This document shows positions 25,498 through 34,909 of a stretch of DNA of 45,816 nt, piece after piece. Source of the stretch: UBA6197 sp047638075 (GTDB taxonomy: Bacteria > Pseudomonadota > Alphaproteobacteria > Rhodobacterales > Rhodobacteraceae). Every line of letters begins with the position of its first letter. Position 1 is the stretch's first letter. Position numbers and translations under genes: made by a program. The notes beneath the pieces were generated by a model. That model did not search any database and had not been told where the DNA came from. It worked only from the letters and a program-made list of their open reading frames with translations. The stretch spans positions 1 to 45,816 of the forward strand of contig NZ_JBLJBV010000063.1 of assembly GCF_047638075.1 (NCBI RefSeq), in the 5' to 3' direction.

Positions 25498-26172
25498 ATG
25501 ACTTTTTCAGTGGTTGCCCGCTGCGCCGAAACGGGGATGTTCGGTGTTGCCATCTCATCCTCATCACCGGCGGTGGCGGCGCGCTGTTCTTATGCCCGTG
25601 CGGGCGTTGGCGCGGTCGCCTCGCAGAACGTGACCGATCCGACGCTGGGCCCCTTGACGCTGGATCTGATGCAGCAGGGTAAAAGCGCCACCGATGCCAT
25701 TGCCGAAGTGCAAAGGCGCGGGAAATTCATCGAATACCGGCAGGTTCTGGCGGTAGACATGAAGGGCATCACCGCAATCCATTCCGGCCCAAATTCGTTG
25801 GGCATCTGGACGCAGGCGCAGGCTGACAATGTGGCCTCGGGCGGCAACCTATTGGCGAATGACACTGTGCCACAGGCCATCGTGGACGGATTTCTAGCCG
25901 CCTCGGGTCATCTGGGCGATCGGTTGATTGCGGCAATGCGCGCCGGTCTGGCGGCGGGTGGCGAGGCCGGGCCGATCCATTCTGCCGGGATGAAACTGGT
26001 GGACAAGGTCAGTTGGCCGGTTGCGGATCTACGCTGCGACTGGACCGAGGGCTGCCCGATCGAGGCTATCGCCACCGCCTGGAACATCTACAAACCGCAG
26101 CTGGATGCTTATGTTCAGCGCGCCATCGACCCCCGGGGCGCCCCCTCTTACGGTGTCCCCGGAGACGAATGA
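25498..26172 (+). CDS. DUF1028 family protein (putative Ntn-type hydrolase)
   Basis: A 224-residue DUF1028 protein. The N-terminus MTFSVVARCAETGMFGVAIS and SSPAVAARCSYARAGVGAVA are characteristic, with the QNVTDPTLGPLTLDLM segment following. Structures of the family have an Ntn-hydrolase fold, suggesting amide-bond hydrolysis, but no activity is firmly established to my knowledge. The ATG at 25498 follows the ridA stop by 4 bp; a longer frame upstream overlaps ridA and is not used. RidA and DUF1028 genes are often neighbours. Confidence 0.85.
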   Translation: MTFSVVARCAETGMFGVAISSSSPAVAARCSYARAGVGAVASQNVTDPTLGPLTLDLMQQGKSATDAIAEVQRRGKFIEYRQVLAVDMKGITAIHSGPNSLGIWTQAQADNVASGGNLLANDTVPQAIVDGFLAASGHLGDRLIAAMRAGLAAGGEAGPIHSAGMKLVDKVSWPVADLRCDWTEGCPIEAIATAWNIYKPQLDAYVQRAIDPRGAPSYGVPGDE

Positions 26173-26189
26173 TACAAAGGAGATAAGCC

Positions 26190-27686
26190 ATGCGTGACTA
26201 TTCCCACCAAGACTGGGTATCACGGGCCGCGCAAATCCGTTTTCGTGGACAGGCGTTCATTGACGGCAAATTCGTGGATGCGGTATCGGGGAAAACCTTC
26301 GATAGCATCAACCCCGCCACGGGACAGGTTCTAACGGCAGTTGCCGAATGTGACGCGGCGGATGTCGATCTTGCCGTTGCGGCGGGGCGTCGGGCGTTCG
26401 AACATGGCGGCTGGTCGCGCATGGCGCCGGGGGATCGCAAGGCAGTAATGCTCAAACTGGCTGACCTGATCCGCGCCAATCTTGAAGAAATGGCCCTGCT
26501 GGACAGTTTGGACATGGGCAAACTGATCACCGATGCGGCAACTGTCGATGCGCCCGGGTCTGCGCATTTCTTCCAATGGTACGCCGAATGCATCGACAAG
26601 CTTTATGACGAGGTTGCACCGACCGGCCCCGGTGATCTGGCGTTGATCCGGCGCGTGCCGCTAGGCGTGATCGGCGCTGTGGTGCCGTGGAATTTCCCGC
26701 TGGATATGGCAACATGGAAAGCCGCAGCAGCGTTGGCTGCCGGCAACTCGGTTGTGCTGAAACCGGCCGAGCAGTCACCACTATCAGCGCTGCGTCTGGC
26801 CGAGCTGGCGGCCGAAGCCGGCGTTCCGGAGGGCGTCTTCAATGTCGTACCGGGATTTGGTGCAACCGCGGGCAAGGCGCTTGGTCTGCATATGGATGTG
26901 GATTGTCTTGCTTTCACCGGGTCAACCGCGACCGGCAAGATGTTCATGCAGTATTCCGGCCAGTCGAACCTGAAACAGATCTGGCCCGAAACCGGCGGCA
27001 AAAGCCCCAACATCGTCTTTGCGGATTGCGAAGATCTGGATACTGCGGCCGATATGGCTGCATTCGGCATCTTCTTCAATCAGGGCGAAGTATGTTCAGC
27101 CAATTCGCGGATCTATGTTGAACGGTCGGTCAAAGATGCGCTGGTCGAAAAACTGATTGCGCGGGCAAAGGGTATGCAGCCCGGCGATCCGTTGGATCCG
27201 GCCTCAAAGATGGGGGCGATTGTCGATGAAAAACAGACCGCAGGTATCATGCGCTTTATCGAGGCTGGCAAAACCACCGCCAATCTGGTTGCCGGCGGCC
27301 AACGGGTGCAGATCGACGGCAAGGGCTATTTCGTGCAGCCGACCATCTTTGATGACGTGACGCAGGATAATACGTTGGCGCGGGACGAGATTTTCGGCCC
27401 GGTTCTATCAGTCATCCCCTTCGATACCGAAGCGCAGGCGATCGAGATGGCAAATGATTCCATCTACGGCCTTGCCGCTTCGGTCTGGACCGACAATCTC
27501 AGCCGCGCCTGCCGGGTGGCCGACAGACTGCATGTCGGCACCGTTTCCGTGAACACCGTTGATGCGCTATCGGCCCAGACGCCGTTCGGCGGTATGAAGC
27601 AATCAGGCTTTGGGCGTGATCTGTCGATCCATTCGCTGGATAAATACACCGCGCTGAAAACGACCTGGATCAAGTACAAGGTCTGA
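26190..27686 (+). CDS. NAD(P)-dependent aldehyde dehydrogenase (PuuC/betaine aldehyde dehydrogenase type)
   Basis: A 498-residue ALDH oxidising an aldehyde to its acid. VVPWNFPLDMATWK near residue 165 carries the oxyanion Asn, the catalytic Glu is in ETGGKSPN, the catalytic Cys in FNQGEVCSANSR, and EIFGPVLSVIPF is the NAD-site motif. It most resembles gamma-glutamyl-gamma-aminobutyraldehyde dehydrogenases (PuuC) used in polyamine breakdown, based on the sequence TETGGKSPNIVFADCEDLD-like core. Last gene of the FMO operon, 17 bp behind the DUF1028 gene and closed by the terminator at 27705. It is likely to take aldehydes made by the amine dehydrogenase or GMC enzyme of this block. Confidence 0.92.
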   Translation: MRDYSHQDWVSRAAQIRFRGQAFIDGKFVDAVSGKTFDSINPATGQVLTAVAECDAADVDLAVAAGRRAFEHGGWSRMAPGDRKAVMLKLADLIRANLEEMALLDSLDMGKLITDAATVDAPGSAHFFQWYAECIDKLYDEVAPTGPGDLALIRRVPLGVIGAVVPWNFPLDMATWKAAAALAAGNSVVLKPAEQSPLSALRLAELAAEAGVPEGVFNVVPGFGATAGKALGLHMDVDCLAFTGSTATGKMFMQYSGQSNLKQIWPETGGKSPNIVFADCEDLDTAADMAAFGIFFNQGEVCSANSRIYVERSVKDALVEKLIARAKGMQPGDPLDPASKMGAIVDEKQTAGIMRFIEAGKTTANLVAGGQRVQIDGKGYFVQPTIFDDVTQDNTLARDEIFGPVLSVIPFDTEAQAIEMANDSIYGLAASVWTDNLSRACRVADRLHVGTVSVNTVDALSAQTPFGGMKQSGFGRDLSIHSLDKYTALKTTWIKYKV

Positions 27687-27704
27687 GACCACTTTTAACG
27701 ATAG

Positions 27705-27740
27705 CGCCGCCGCTGACAGGTCCAGCGGCGGCGTTTGTTG
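27705..27740 (+). terminator. Terminator behind the aldehyde dehydrogenase gene
   Basis: Perfect 11-base arms CGCCGCCGCTG (27705-27715) and CAGCGGCGGCG (27723-27733), seven-base loop, then TTTGTTGT. It separates the convergent FMO-ALDH and pot-GMC operons. Confidence 0.85.
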
Positions 27741-27749
27741 TGGCCCGCA

Positions 27750-29345
27750 TCAACCCAGAATGGCCCGCGCGCATTTTTCAGCAATCATCATGGACGGCGC
27801 GTTGGTATTGCCGCCAATAAGCGTCGGCATGACCGACGCGTCAGCGACGCGCAGGTTGGTCATGCCATGAACTTTCATCGACACCGGGTCGATGACCGCC
27901 TGCGCATCGCGCCCCATCCGGGCGGTGCCGACCGGATGATAGACGGTCAGCGCCTCGGCCCGCAGATAGGCCAGGATCTGTTCATCGCTTTGCACGTCCA
28001 GGCCGGGCAAGATCTCGTGCCCTTTCAGGCGGGCCATCGGTTCGGCGGCAAAGATGCGGCGCGCCAGCTTGATCCCCTCGACAAGCACTTGCGCATCATA
28101 GGGGTTTGAGAAAAAGCGATGGTCAATCCGGGGTACGATCCGGTCGCCCTCACGCGCAACCCGGATCTCGCCCACCGATTTCGGGCGCAACACGCAAGTA
28201 TGGACTGCATAGCCATGCCCCCATTCGACCAGCCGACCGCGATGGCTGCGATAGCCGGGCACAAAATGGAACTGCACGTCAGGCAGGTCCCCGGCCAACG
28301 GTGTGCGGGCAAAGCCCCCGGCAACAACGTAATTCGTGGACAATTCCCCCTTTCGGGTCGCAGCAAACCAGAACGGCGCGGGCAGCAACCGTCGCATGTT
28401 GCGCCAAGAAATGCCCAATGTGCGGCTGGAATTGCTGCGCACGGTGATCATCCCGTCTACATGGTCGCGCAGGTTCTGGCCGACACCCGGCAGATCGTGG
28501 ATCACCGAGATCCCGGCATCCTTTAGCACCGCAGCCGGCCCGACCCCCGATGCCATCAAGAGCACCGGCGTACCAATCGCCCCACCGCAAAGCACAACCT
28601 CACCCCGGCATTGAACCTGTTGCAATGCGCCGTTGCGTACAATGTCGACCCCGGTGACGCGACCATCGGCACTCAACAGGCGCCGCACCTCGGCCCCGGT
28701 CCATATCTTCAGGTTCGGGCGGTGGCGCACGGGTTCCAGAAAGGCGTTATAGGACGAAAAGCGGATGCCGTTCTTTTGCGTGACATCATAGATGCCAAGA
28801 CCCAGTTGGTCGGGGCCGTTGAAATCGTGGTTTTGGGGCAGGCCGATCGTTTCGCCTGCCGCGATGAAATCGTTGCAGACTGAATTTGGATCAGTGGGTC
28901 GGCTGACAATCAGTTCGCCTTTACTGCCATGATAAGCGGGGGCCTGTCCGTTGCGGTTTTGCTCAAGATCCCTGAAGATAGGCAGTACATCCAGCCAACC
29001 CCAGCCCGCACAGCCCAGATCACGCCACTCGTCGTAATCCTTAGCCGCGCCCCGGACATAGAGCATCGAGTTCATCGACGAGGATCCGCCCAGCATCCGA
29101 CCGCGGTTGACGGGTATCTTGCGGTTGTTCAATTCCGCCTGTGGGGTCCCCACATAGCCATAATCAAAACGCGGCCGGCCATACATGGCCAGGATCCCGG
29201 CAGGCACTTTCACGCGCAGATCGCGTTCGCCACCACCGGTTTCAATTACCAATACCTTTTTCGCCGGATCGGCAGACAGCCGGTTGGCCAGAACACAACC
29301 AGCCGAGCCCGCGCCGATCACGATATAATCGAAGGTTTCGGTCAC
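27750..29345 (-). CDS. GMC-family FAD alcohol dehydrogenase (choline dehydrogenase-like)
   Basis: A 531-residue glucose-methanol-choline oxidoreductase. FAD loop VIGAGSAGCVLANRLSADP at residues 9-28, GMC signature 1 in GRMLGGSSSMNSMLYVRG, signature 2 in GAIGTPVLLMASGVGP, and C-terminal catalytic His segment YHPVGTARMG followed by LRVADASVMPTLIGGNTNAP. It oxidises a primary alcohol to an aldehyde and passes electrons to the respiratory chain. Choline is only one possible substrate: the family is broad and betaine genes (betB, betI) are absent. Overlaps the amidohydrolase gene by four bases; last gene of the pot operon. Confidence 0.92.
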   Translation of the reverse strand: MTETFDYIVIGAGSAGCVLANRLSADPAKKVLVIETGGGERDLRVKVPAGILAMYGRPRFDYGYVGTPQAELNNRKIPVNRGRMLGGSSSMNSMLYVRGAAKDYDEWRDLGCAGWGWLDVLPIFRDLEQNRNGQAPAYHGSKGELIVSRPTDPNSVCNDFIAAGETIGLPQNHDFNGPDQLGLGIYDVTQKNGIRFSSYNAFLEPVRHRPNLKIWTGAEVRRLLSADGRVTGVDIVRNGALQQVQCRGEVVLCGGAIGTPVLLMASGVGPAAVLKDAGISVIHDLPGVGQNLRDHVDGMITVRSNSSRTLGISWRNMRRLLPAPFWFAATRKGELSTNYVVAGGFARTPLAGDLPDVQFHFVPGYRSHRGRLVEWGHGYAVHTCVLRPKSVGEIRVAREGDRIVPRIDHRFFSNPYDAQVLVEGIKLARRIFAAEPMARLKGHEILPGLDVQSDEQILAYLRAEALTVYHPVGTARMGRDAQAVIDPVSMKVHGMTNLRVADASVMPTLIGGNTNAPSMMIAEKCARAILG

Positions 29346-30994
29346 TGCCCCGGTCTTTCATATGTGGTCCGTCCGGCGCAGATGGTCACCGATACCTGTG
29401 CGGCGTCTGGCGATATTGCCAACCCCGCCAACGCCCCGTCGATCAGCACCAGATCGGCATCGTATCCAGGGCGTAGCGCCCCGCGCCGGTTCTCGGAAAA
29501 ATCGGCATAGGCGCCACCGGTCGTGTATGCGGCAAGACATTCATCCAGCGTCAGACGTTGATCGGGCATGTCAGCGGCCCAAGGTTGACGAACCAGCGCG
29601 CAGTGAATTGCGTAGAGCGGCGATATGGGCGAAACCGGCCAGTCCGTTCCAAAAGCCAGCGGCACATCACGGTCGTGGATCATGCGCCATGGGAACGCCG
29701 TGGGCCATCTGTCGCGTCCCATGATCGTGATGGTCGGCTCCAGTGGCAAGCCAGCGGACCCCGGCGGATGGACCGGTTGCATCGAGGCGATGATGCCAAG
29801 CGGCTTCAGACGGTCCAGGTCTTCGGGGGTGATCGTGTCAATATGTTCGATACGGTGACGCGCATCCCGTGCACCGTTAGCTTTGGCTGCTGCCTCATAG
29901 CCGTCGATAGCTGCGCGCACCGCACCATCCCCAACCGCATGGGTAGTAATTTGCAGGCCACGGCGATCGGCCTCAATGCAGATTGCATTGTAAATATCAG
30001 GCGCAAAAAGAGCCTCTGCGCGATAGCCCGGCCTGTCAGGATAGTCGCTGACAGTCAGCGCGGTCCAAGTATCATAGACCCCATCCAGGAACAGCTTGAT
30101 ACGGCCAAAGCCAAGCCAGCCCGGCACCTCGTCACCGAAAGCCTCGATGCGCGCCACACCTTCGGGGCCATGGCTTTCGACCAGACACAGGGGCAGGCTG
30201 ACCCTTACGGCCATCTCGCCTTTTTGTGCCAGATCGCGCATCAGCCCGGCCTGATGGGGGTTGCCGTCCATGTTGACGGCAGTCGTGATACCGTGGCGTG
30301 CGCAATAGTCACCTGCCAGACGGATCAGTGCGCGGTCATGGGCACGGTCTTCCTCGGATACGGGCGCCAGGCCCGGGTATTCCAACCCATCCCGCCCCTT
30401 TAACCGTGACAGCCTTTTTACACGGTTCATCGCCTCGAATTCGCGCAACTCGCCGGTAGCCAATCCATCCGCGCCCAACACCACTTCTGAACCGTGGCCA
30501 ACATCCGCGCCGTGCAGGATGCCTGCCAGATCTAACGCGCGGGTATTGGCCCACGCGCAGTGCAAGTCGGTCGCAATCAGGCAAAACGGCCGGTCTGCGG
30601 TAATACGGTCCAGAATATGGCGATCCGGCCGGCAGTCGTCACCGAAGATGGTATAATTCACGGCGTAGCCAAACAGGATTTCATCGCCGGGGTTTTCGCG
30701 GATAAAGTCGTGAAAAGCGGTCCGCACATCCTCAAAGCCGAAAGTCGCGGCCAGGTTCAGCATCGACAGTGTCGCGCCGCCCATGAACAGATGAAGGTGG
30801 CTTTCAATGAACCCGGGCATCAGTTCGCACCCGGCGGCGTCGATGACATGTGTTGTCTGCGTGATATGGGCGCGGATTGCCGTATCATCCCCAATTGCAA
30901 CGATAAGCCCCTCAGACACGGCAATAGCGGTGGTTCCTTCTGGCGCAAAGAGTGGGCGTGTCCGCGCGTTCAGGATGACAAGGTCGGCTGGCAT
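29342..30994 (-). CDS. YtcJ-type metal-dependent amidohydrolase
   Basis: A 550-residue amidohydrolase-superfamily enzyme (amidohydrolase_3/YtcJ-like). The first metal ligands are in GFIESHLHLFMGG (HxH near residue 66), a further His in TTHAVGDGAV and RHRIEHID, and the Asp in FGTDWPVSPISPLYA. The C-terminal DADLVLIDG forms the small beta domain. Family members hydrolyse amides, N-acyl or N-formyl groups and imidazolones, and most are uncharacterised. Cotranscribed with the Pot-type importer and GMC dehydrogenase, it probably acts on the imported compound or an early product. Confidence 0.88.
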   Translation of the reverse strand: MPADLVILNARTRPLFAPEGTTAIAVSEGLIVAIGDDTAIRAHITQTTHVIDAAGCELMPGFIESHLHLFMGGATLSMLNLAATFGFEDVRTAFHDFIRENPGDEILFGYAVNYTIFGDDCRPDRHILDRITADRPFCLIATDLHCAWANTRALDLAGILHGADVGHGSEVVLGADGLATGELREFEAMNRVKRLSRLKGRDGLEYPGLAPVSEEDRAHDRALIRLAGDYCARHGITTAVNMDGNPHQAGLMRDLAQKGEMAVRVSLPLCLVESHGPEGVARIEAFGDEVPGWLGFGRIKLFLDGVYDTWTALTVSDYPDRPGYRAEALFAPDIYNAICIEADRRGLQITTHAVGDGAVRAAIDGYEAAAKANGARDARHRIEHIDTITPEDLDRLKPLGIIASMQPVHPPGSAGLPLEPTITIMGRDRWPTAFPWRMIHDRDVPLAFGTDWPVSPISPLYAIHCALVRQPWAADMPDQRLTLDECLAAYTTGGAYADFSENRRGALRPGYDADLVLIDGALAGLAISPDAAQVSVTICAGRTTYERPGQ

Positions 30995-31026
30995 GGCGTT
31001 CTCCGGCGGGAGGCGGGGGCGGGGTG

Positions 31027-31047
31027 CGGGGGCGACTTGCGCCCCCG
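31027..31047 (-). other. Intercistronic hairpin behind the binding-protein gene
   Basis: Perfect arms CGGGGGCG (31027-31034) and CGCCCCCG (31040-31047) around a five-base loop, 9 bp after the stop of the PotD-like gene and 32 bp before the amidohydrolase start. No U tract follows, so it is more likely a structure that stabilises the upstream messenger than a terminator. Confidence 0.5.
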
Positions 31048-31055
31048 GGTAGCGT

Positions 31056-32072
31056 TTACTGCAAAAGCTGGGTCCAGACCCGTGTTACCAGATCCTGCGC
31101 CGCGGGCGAACATGTGCGCGAAAACTCGACCGGCACATCAGGATAAAGCGCAGGGGCTATCTCTTTGGTGAAACGCTTTTTTTCCTCAATAACGGTCATT
31201 GGTGAGGCGTGCGCATAATGGTTCATCTCAATCGTGGCATTCTCGGGTTCAGAAATGAATTCGATGAACTTTATAGCGTTTTCGCGGTTTGGCGCGCCCT
31301 TCGGGATCACCAGACTGTCGATCCAGCCCACCAGCCCTTCTTTCGGCATGACGTATTTCAGCGGCACGCCTTCGGCCTGCGCCCTGACCGTTTCACCATC
31401 CCACCAAAAATGCGCCGCAACTTCACCAGATCCAAGGCGCCCTTCGATGTTATCCGAAGAATAAGCCGCAACGGCAGGTTTCTGGGCCATCAGCAGATCC
31501 AACACCTTCTTCATTTCGGCGGGATCCTCTGTGCAAAAAGGCACTCCCAGGTAAAGTTGTGCGGTTCCGATGATTTCGTCAGGATAAGATAGCATGGCGA
31601 TCCTTCCGACAAGCTCGCCTTCGGGCTCCAGAAAATACTTCAGGCTATCCGTAGGCCCGTCATATTCCTTGGTATTTACCACGAAAGATGCCGTGCCATA
31701 AGAAAGGGGGATCGAGTATTCTTGCGTCTCATCCCACCACTGGTGACGCCATTTTTCCTGAATATTATTATAGGCGTTCAATTTGTCAGCGCCGTAATTC
31801 TCGATCAGGCCCTCATCAATCATGATGCGTAAAAAATGCTGCGATGGCAGCGCGACGTCATAACCAGAGGTGCCGGCCTGCAATTTGGTCAACAAATCTT
31901 CGTTTGAGGTGTAGCCGTCCACATTGACATCGACATCATATTCTTTTGAGAATTTCTGGATCAGTTCCGGCGACAGTGATTCAGACCAGAAATAAAGGTT
32001 GAGTTTGCCTTCTGCCTGTGCGGCCGAGGCCACACAAAGACCGATTGCGGTAGCCGTAAGATAGTTTTTCAT
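31056..32072 (-). CDS. PotD-like periplasmic polyamine/amine-binding protein
   Basis: Substrate receptor of a Pot-type ABC importer, 338 residues. Signal peptide MKNYLTATAIGLCVASAAQA with cleavage before EGKLNLYFW. Mature features NLYFWSESLSPELIQKFSKE, QAGTSGYDVALPSQHFL and a late IDSLVIPKGAPN are standard for PotD/PotF. The ATG at 32072 has AGGAG seven bases upstream, so the in-frame ATG at 32093 is not used. The conserved aspartates and aromatic residues that hold polyamines cannot be assigned with confidence, so the ligand may be another cationic amine. Confidence 0.88.
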   Translation of the reverse strand: MKNYLTATAIGLCVASAAQAEGKLNLYFWSESLSPELIQKFSKEYDVDVNVDGYTSNEDLLTKLQAGTSGYDVALPSQHFLRIMIDEGLIENYGADKLNAYNNIQEKWRHQWWDETQEYSIPLSYGTASFVVNTKEYDGPTDSLKYFLEPEGELVGRIAMLSYPDEIIGTAQLYLGVPFCTEDPAEMKKVLDLLMAQKPAVAAYSSDNIEGRLGSGEVAAHFWWDGETVRAQAEGVPLKYVMPKEGLVGWIDSLVIPKGAPNRENAIKFIEFISEPENATIEMNHYAHASPMTVIEEKKRFTKEIAPALYPDVPVEFSRTCSPAAQDLVTRVWTQLLQ

Positions 32073-32103
32073 GTTTTTTCTCCTGTTGGTCATTTCTTAT
32101 TGA

Positions 32104-32907
32104 TCAAAGTTGGTCGCGGCTGCCGCGTGAAGCGACGGTCAGCGCGACAGTGGCAAGCACCAGCGAAGCCAGAATCAGCAACGTGGCGATTGCGTTCAGC
32201 TCCGGCGAAGTGCCCGCCCGGATCAGCGAAAAGATGTAAACCGGCAGCGTGGTCGTGCCGCCAGAACTCAGCATGTTCGAGGTGATGAAGTCATCCATCG
32301 AGATCAGGAAAGCCAACATCGCCCCGGAAAACAGGCCCGGAAAGATCAACGGCAGCGTCACCCGGCGGAAGGTTGTCCAGCGCGAGGCGTAAAGATCGGT
32401 CGCCGCTTCTTCAAAATCCAGCGACATACCCTGTAGCCGCGCACGGATCGGCAGAAAGGCGAAGGGCGTGCAAAACGCCGAGTGGGCAATGATCAGCTTG
32501 AGGAAACCGTTTTGCAGCCCGACCAGCGAAAACAGGATAAGCGCAGCCACGGCCAAAACGATTTCGGGCAGCAGCAAGGGCAGATTCACCACCGTTTCCG
32601 ACAGCTTGCGAAAGCGTACACGCTTACCCCGGATGATCGAGAGCGCTGCCAATAACGCAATCGTCGTTGCGACAACCGTCGCCACCGCAGCAACAATAAG
32701 CGATGTCTTCAACGCCGTCATCAACGCGACGTTGTTCAACGCTGAGCCATACCATTTCAGCGAAAAATGCGTCCAGATGCCGGTGATACGGTTGGCATTG
32801 AAGGAATAGGTAATCACCACGGCCAGCGGCGCGTAAAGGTAGATAAAGAACACCAGACTCAACGCTCCAAGCCCCGGATAGCGTTTGACATCGTGACGGT
32901 TTTTCAT
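32104..32907 (-). CDS. Pot-type ABC transporter permease (PotC-like)
   Basis: Inner-membrane permease of 267 residues with six predicted helices. The start region LGALSLVFFIYLYAPLAVVI and SFNANRITGIWTHFSLKWY closely follow PotC. The EAA loop is EEAATDLYASRWTTFRRVTL (about residues 163-182). It overlaps the PotB-like gene by four bases and precedes the binding-protein gene by 31 bp. Confidence 0.92.
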   Translation of the reverse strand: MKNRHDVKRYPGLGALSLVFFIYLYAPLAVVITYSFNANRITGIWTHFSLKWYGSALNNVALMTALKTSLIVAAVATVVATTIALLAALSIIRGKRVRFRKLSETVVNLPLLLPEIVLAVAALILFSLVGLQNGFLKLIIAHSAFCTPFAFLPIRARLQGMSLDFEEAATDLYASRWTTFRRVTLPLIFPGLFSGAMLAFLISMDDFITSNMLSSGGTTTLPVYIFSLIRAGTSPELNAIATLLILASLVLATVALTVASRGSRDQL

Positions 32908-33839
32908 GCCTCGATCTCCCGCTTGGTGGCGCGGCGTGCCATCAAAATCAGGACGACCATCACGAAAACCAACAAGGTGATCGAGATGGCAGAACCGAAA
33001 GGCCAGTTGCGCCCACCGCCGAATTGCAACTGGATCAGCGACCCCATCATCATCTGCTTGCCGCCGCCCATCAGGATCGGCTCCAGCACGGCGCCAAGCG
33101 AGGGAACAAACACAAGAATCGCACCGGAATAGATCCCCGGCGCAGTCAGCGGAAGGATCACCCGACGCAGCGCAACCCAGCGGTTGCCATGCAGATCATG
33201 CGCCGCCTCTATCAGCGTGCCGTCAAGTTTCTCGATCGAGGCAAAAACTGGCAGAATCATCAACGGGATGTAGGTATAAACCATCGCCGCCAGGGTGGCC
33301 CCGTCGTTATACATCAGGCTCAAACCCGACGCCCCGCCAAAGAACTCCAGGAACCGCGGCAACGGGCCATCGCGGCCCAGAATAATCATCCAGGCATAGA
33401 TGCGCAGGATCATCGACATCCAGAACGGTAATGTGACCAGATAAACCAGCAACGCCTTGGTGCGTGCTGGTTGACCGGCAATGTAATAGGCAACCGGCAC
33501 TGCAAGCAGCAGGCAAACCAGGGTTGTGACCGTCGCAAGCAACACCGTGCGAAGGATGATGATGACATACTGCGGGGTAAATTCCAGCTCTCCGGTCCAA
33601 CCCTCATTGAACAGAATCTGTTTGTAACCGGCCAGATTGAAATCCCATTCAAAGCCACCGTAGGCACCACGGGTCGCAACCGACACCAGTGCGACAATGA
33701 TGATGGGCATGATCAGGGCAAAGCCCATAAGCAGCCAGGCTGGCAAGAGCCCAAGATAGGGCAGACGGCGCTGCCGGCGCCAGTGCGCCGACTGCACCGG
33801 GCTATTGACAATGGGCTTTGTGTGCACGCGGCTGGTCAT
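32904..33839 (-). CDS. Pot-type ABC transporter permease (PotB-like)
   Basis: Partner permease, 311 residues. Hydrophobic segment LPYLGLLPAWLLMGFALIMP near residues 26-45, a periplasmic loop, and the EAA loop EAAHDLHGNRWVALRRVILP. PFWMSMILRIYAWMIILG is a common PotB/PotH stretch. It overlaps both flanking genes by four bases, so potA-, potB- and potC-like genes are translationally coupled. Confidence 0.92.
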   Translation of the reverse strand: MTSRVHTKPIVNSPVQSAHWRRQRRLPYLGLLPAWLLMGFALIMPIIIVALVSVATRGAYGGFEWDFNLAGYKQILFNEGWTGELEFTPQYVIIILRTVLLATVTTLVCLLLAVPVAYYIAGQPARTKALLVYLVTLPFWMSMILRIYAWMIILGRDGPLPRFLEFFGGASGLSLMYNDGATLAAMVYTYIPLMILPVFASIEKLDGTLIEAAHDLHGNRWVALRRVILPLTAPGIYSGAILVFVPSLGAVLEPILMGGGKQMMMGSLIQLQFGGGRNWPFGSAISITLLVFVMVVLILMARRATKREIEA

Positions 33840-34909
33840 GAGGCCAGGACCCGCGCCGAGCTTTCAACAAAGCCCACATGAACTGTGCTGCCGATAGAAA
33901 TGCTGTCCCCCTCGCGCGAGGCGTTGCGACGTGACGCGCGGATACTGGTACCGTTGGCGGAAAGCGAATAGTGGGTGTAGCCGCCCAGATAGTGTTTGTT
34001 GACGACCTGCGCCTGAAACTCGACCCCTTGCACCTGATCGCCCAGATTCAGCTTTTCGGGGCGAATTGACAGTGTTGCCTTGCCGGGCTTGATGCTGATG
34101 GGGGCCGGAACCGTGATGATCTGGGCAAAGGGCGTGCGAACGGTTGCGATTCCATCGCGAGTCTCAAGAACCTCGATATCCAAAAAGTTCGTCTCGCCCA
34201 CAAAATCCGCGACAAAGCGATTTGCGGGCTCTTCGTAAATCTCTGCAGGCGTGCCAAGCTGCTGCACTTCGCCGCCACCAAGAACAGCGATACGGTCAGA
34301 CATATCCAGCGCTTCTTCCTGGTCGTGGGTGACGAAAACGAAGGTGATACCGGTATCACGTTGCAGATTGCGCAGCTCTTCGCGCATCGCTTGTCGCAGC
34401 TTGAGATCAAGCGCGGAAAGCGGCTCATCAAGCAACAGCACTTCGGGTTCGGGCGCCAACGCCCGCGCCAGCGCCACCCGTTGCCGCTGCCCGCCCGACA
34501 TTTGTGCAGGCTTTCGGTTTGCAAAATCCGACATGTGAACGCGCTCCAGCATCTCGCCCGTGCGGGTGCGAATGCGGGCCTTGTCCCAGCCCAGATTTTG
34601 CAACCCGAACGCCACATTCTGTTCCACTGTCATATGCGGAAACAGCGCATAGCTTTGAAACACGGTATTGACGTGCCGCTTGTGGGCCGGGATGTCATTG
34701 ACGGGCTTGCCGTTCAGGCGGATCGTGCCTCTGTCGGGATATTCAAAGCCCGCCAGCATCCGAAGCAATGTTGTCTTTCCGCACCCCGAGGGCCCAAGCA
34801 TCGTGAAGAATTCGTTGTTCCGGATCTCGAAGCTGATGGATTTAAGCGCTTGATATGCACCAAAATTCTTTGATATATCAACTACTTCGACGGCATTTTT
34901 CTGATTCAA
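33836..34909 (-). CDS. Pot-type ABC transporter ATP-binding protein (PotA-like)
   Basis: ATPase of the polyamine-type importer, about 357 residues. Walker A GPSGCGKTT, Q-loop FQSYALFPHMTVEQN, signature MSGGQRQRVALARALA, Walker B VLLLDEPLSALD and VTHDQEEALDMSD, then a C-terminal TOBE domain. There is no ATG or GTG before the domain. TTG at 34909 is chosen because GAGGA stands exactly seven bases before it; a TTG at 34945 would add 12 residues. First gene of the operon potABCD-like, amidohydrolase, GMC, with the site-B palindrome 195 bp upstream. Confidence 0.9.
   Translation of the reverse strand: MNQKNAVEVVDISKNFGAYQALKSISFEIRNNEFFTMLGPSGCGKTTLLRMLAGFEYPDRGTIRLNGKPVNDIPAHKRHVNTVFQSYALFPHMTVEQNVAFGLQNLGWDKARIRTRTGEMLERVHMSDFANRKPAQMSGGQRQRVALARALAPEPEVLLLDEPLSALDLKLRQAMREELRNLQRDTGITFVFVTHDQEEALDMSDRIAVLGGGEVQQLGTPAEIYEEPANRFVADFVGETNFLDIEVLETRDGIATVRTPFAQIITVPAPISIKPGKATLSIRPEKLNLGDQVQGVEFQAQVVNKHYLGGYTHYSLSANGTSIRASRRNASREGDSISIGSTVHVGFVESSARVLAS

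Noticed and set aside
27750..29345. Reading the GMC and ALDH genes as a choline-to-betaine pathway (betAB)
   Set aside because: They are in different, convergent operons, the ALDH is closer to PuuC-type enzymes, and neither betI nor a choline transporter is nearby.
34870..34881. Perfect palindrome TTGATATATCAA
   Set aside because: It is inside the coding sequence of the PotA-like protein (Val-Asp-Ile-Ser region) and is explained by those codons.
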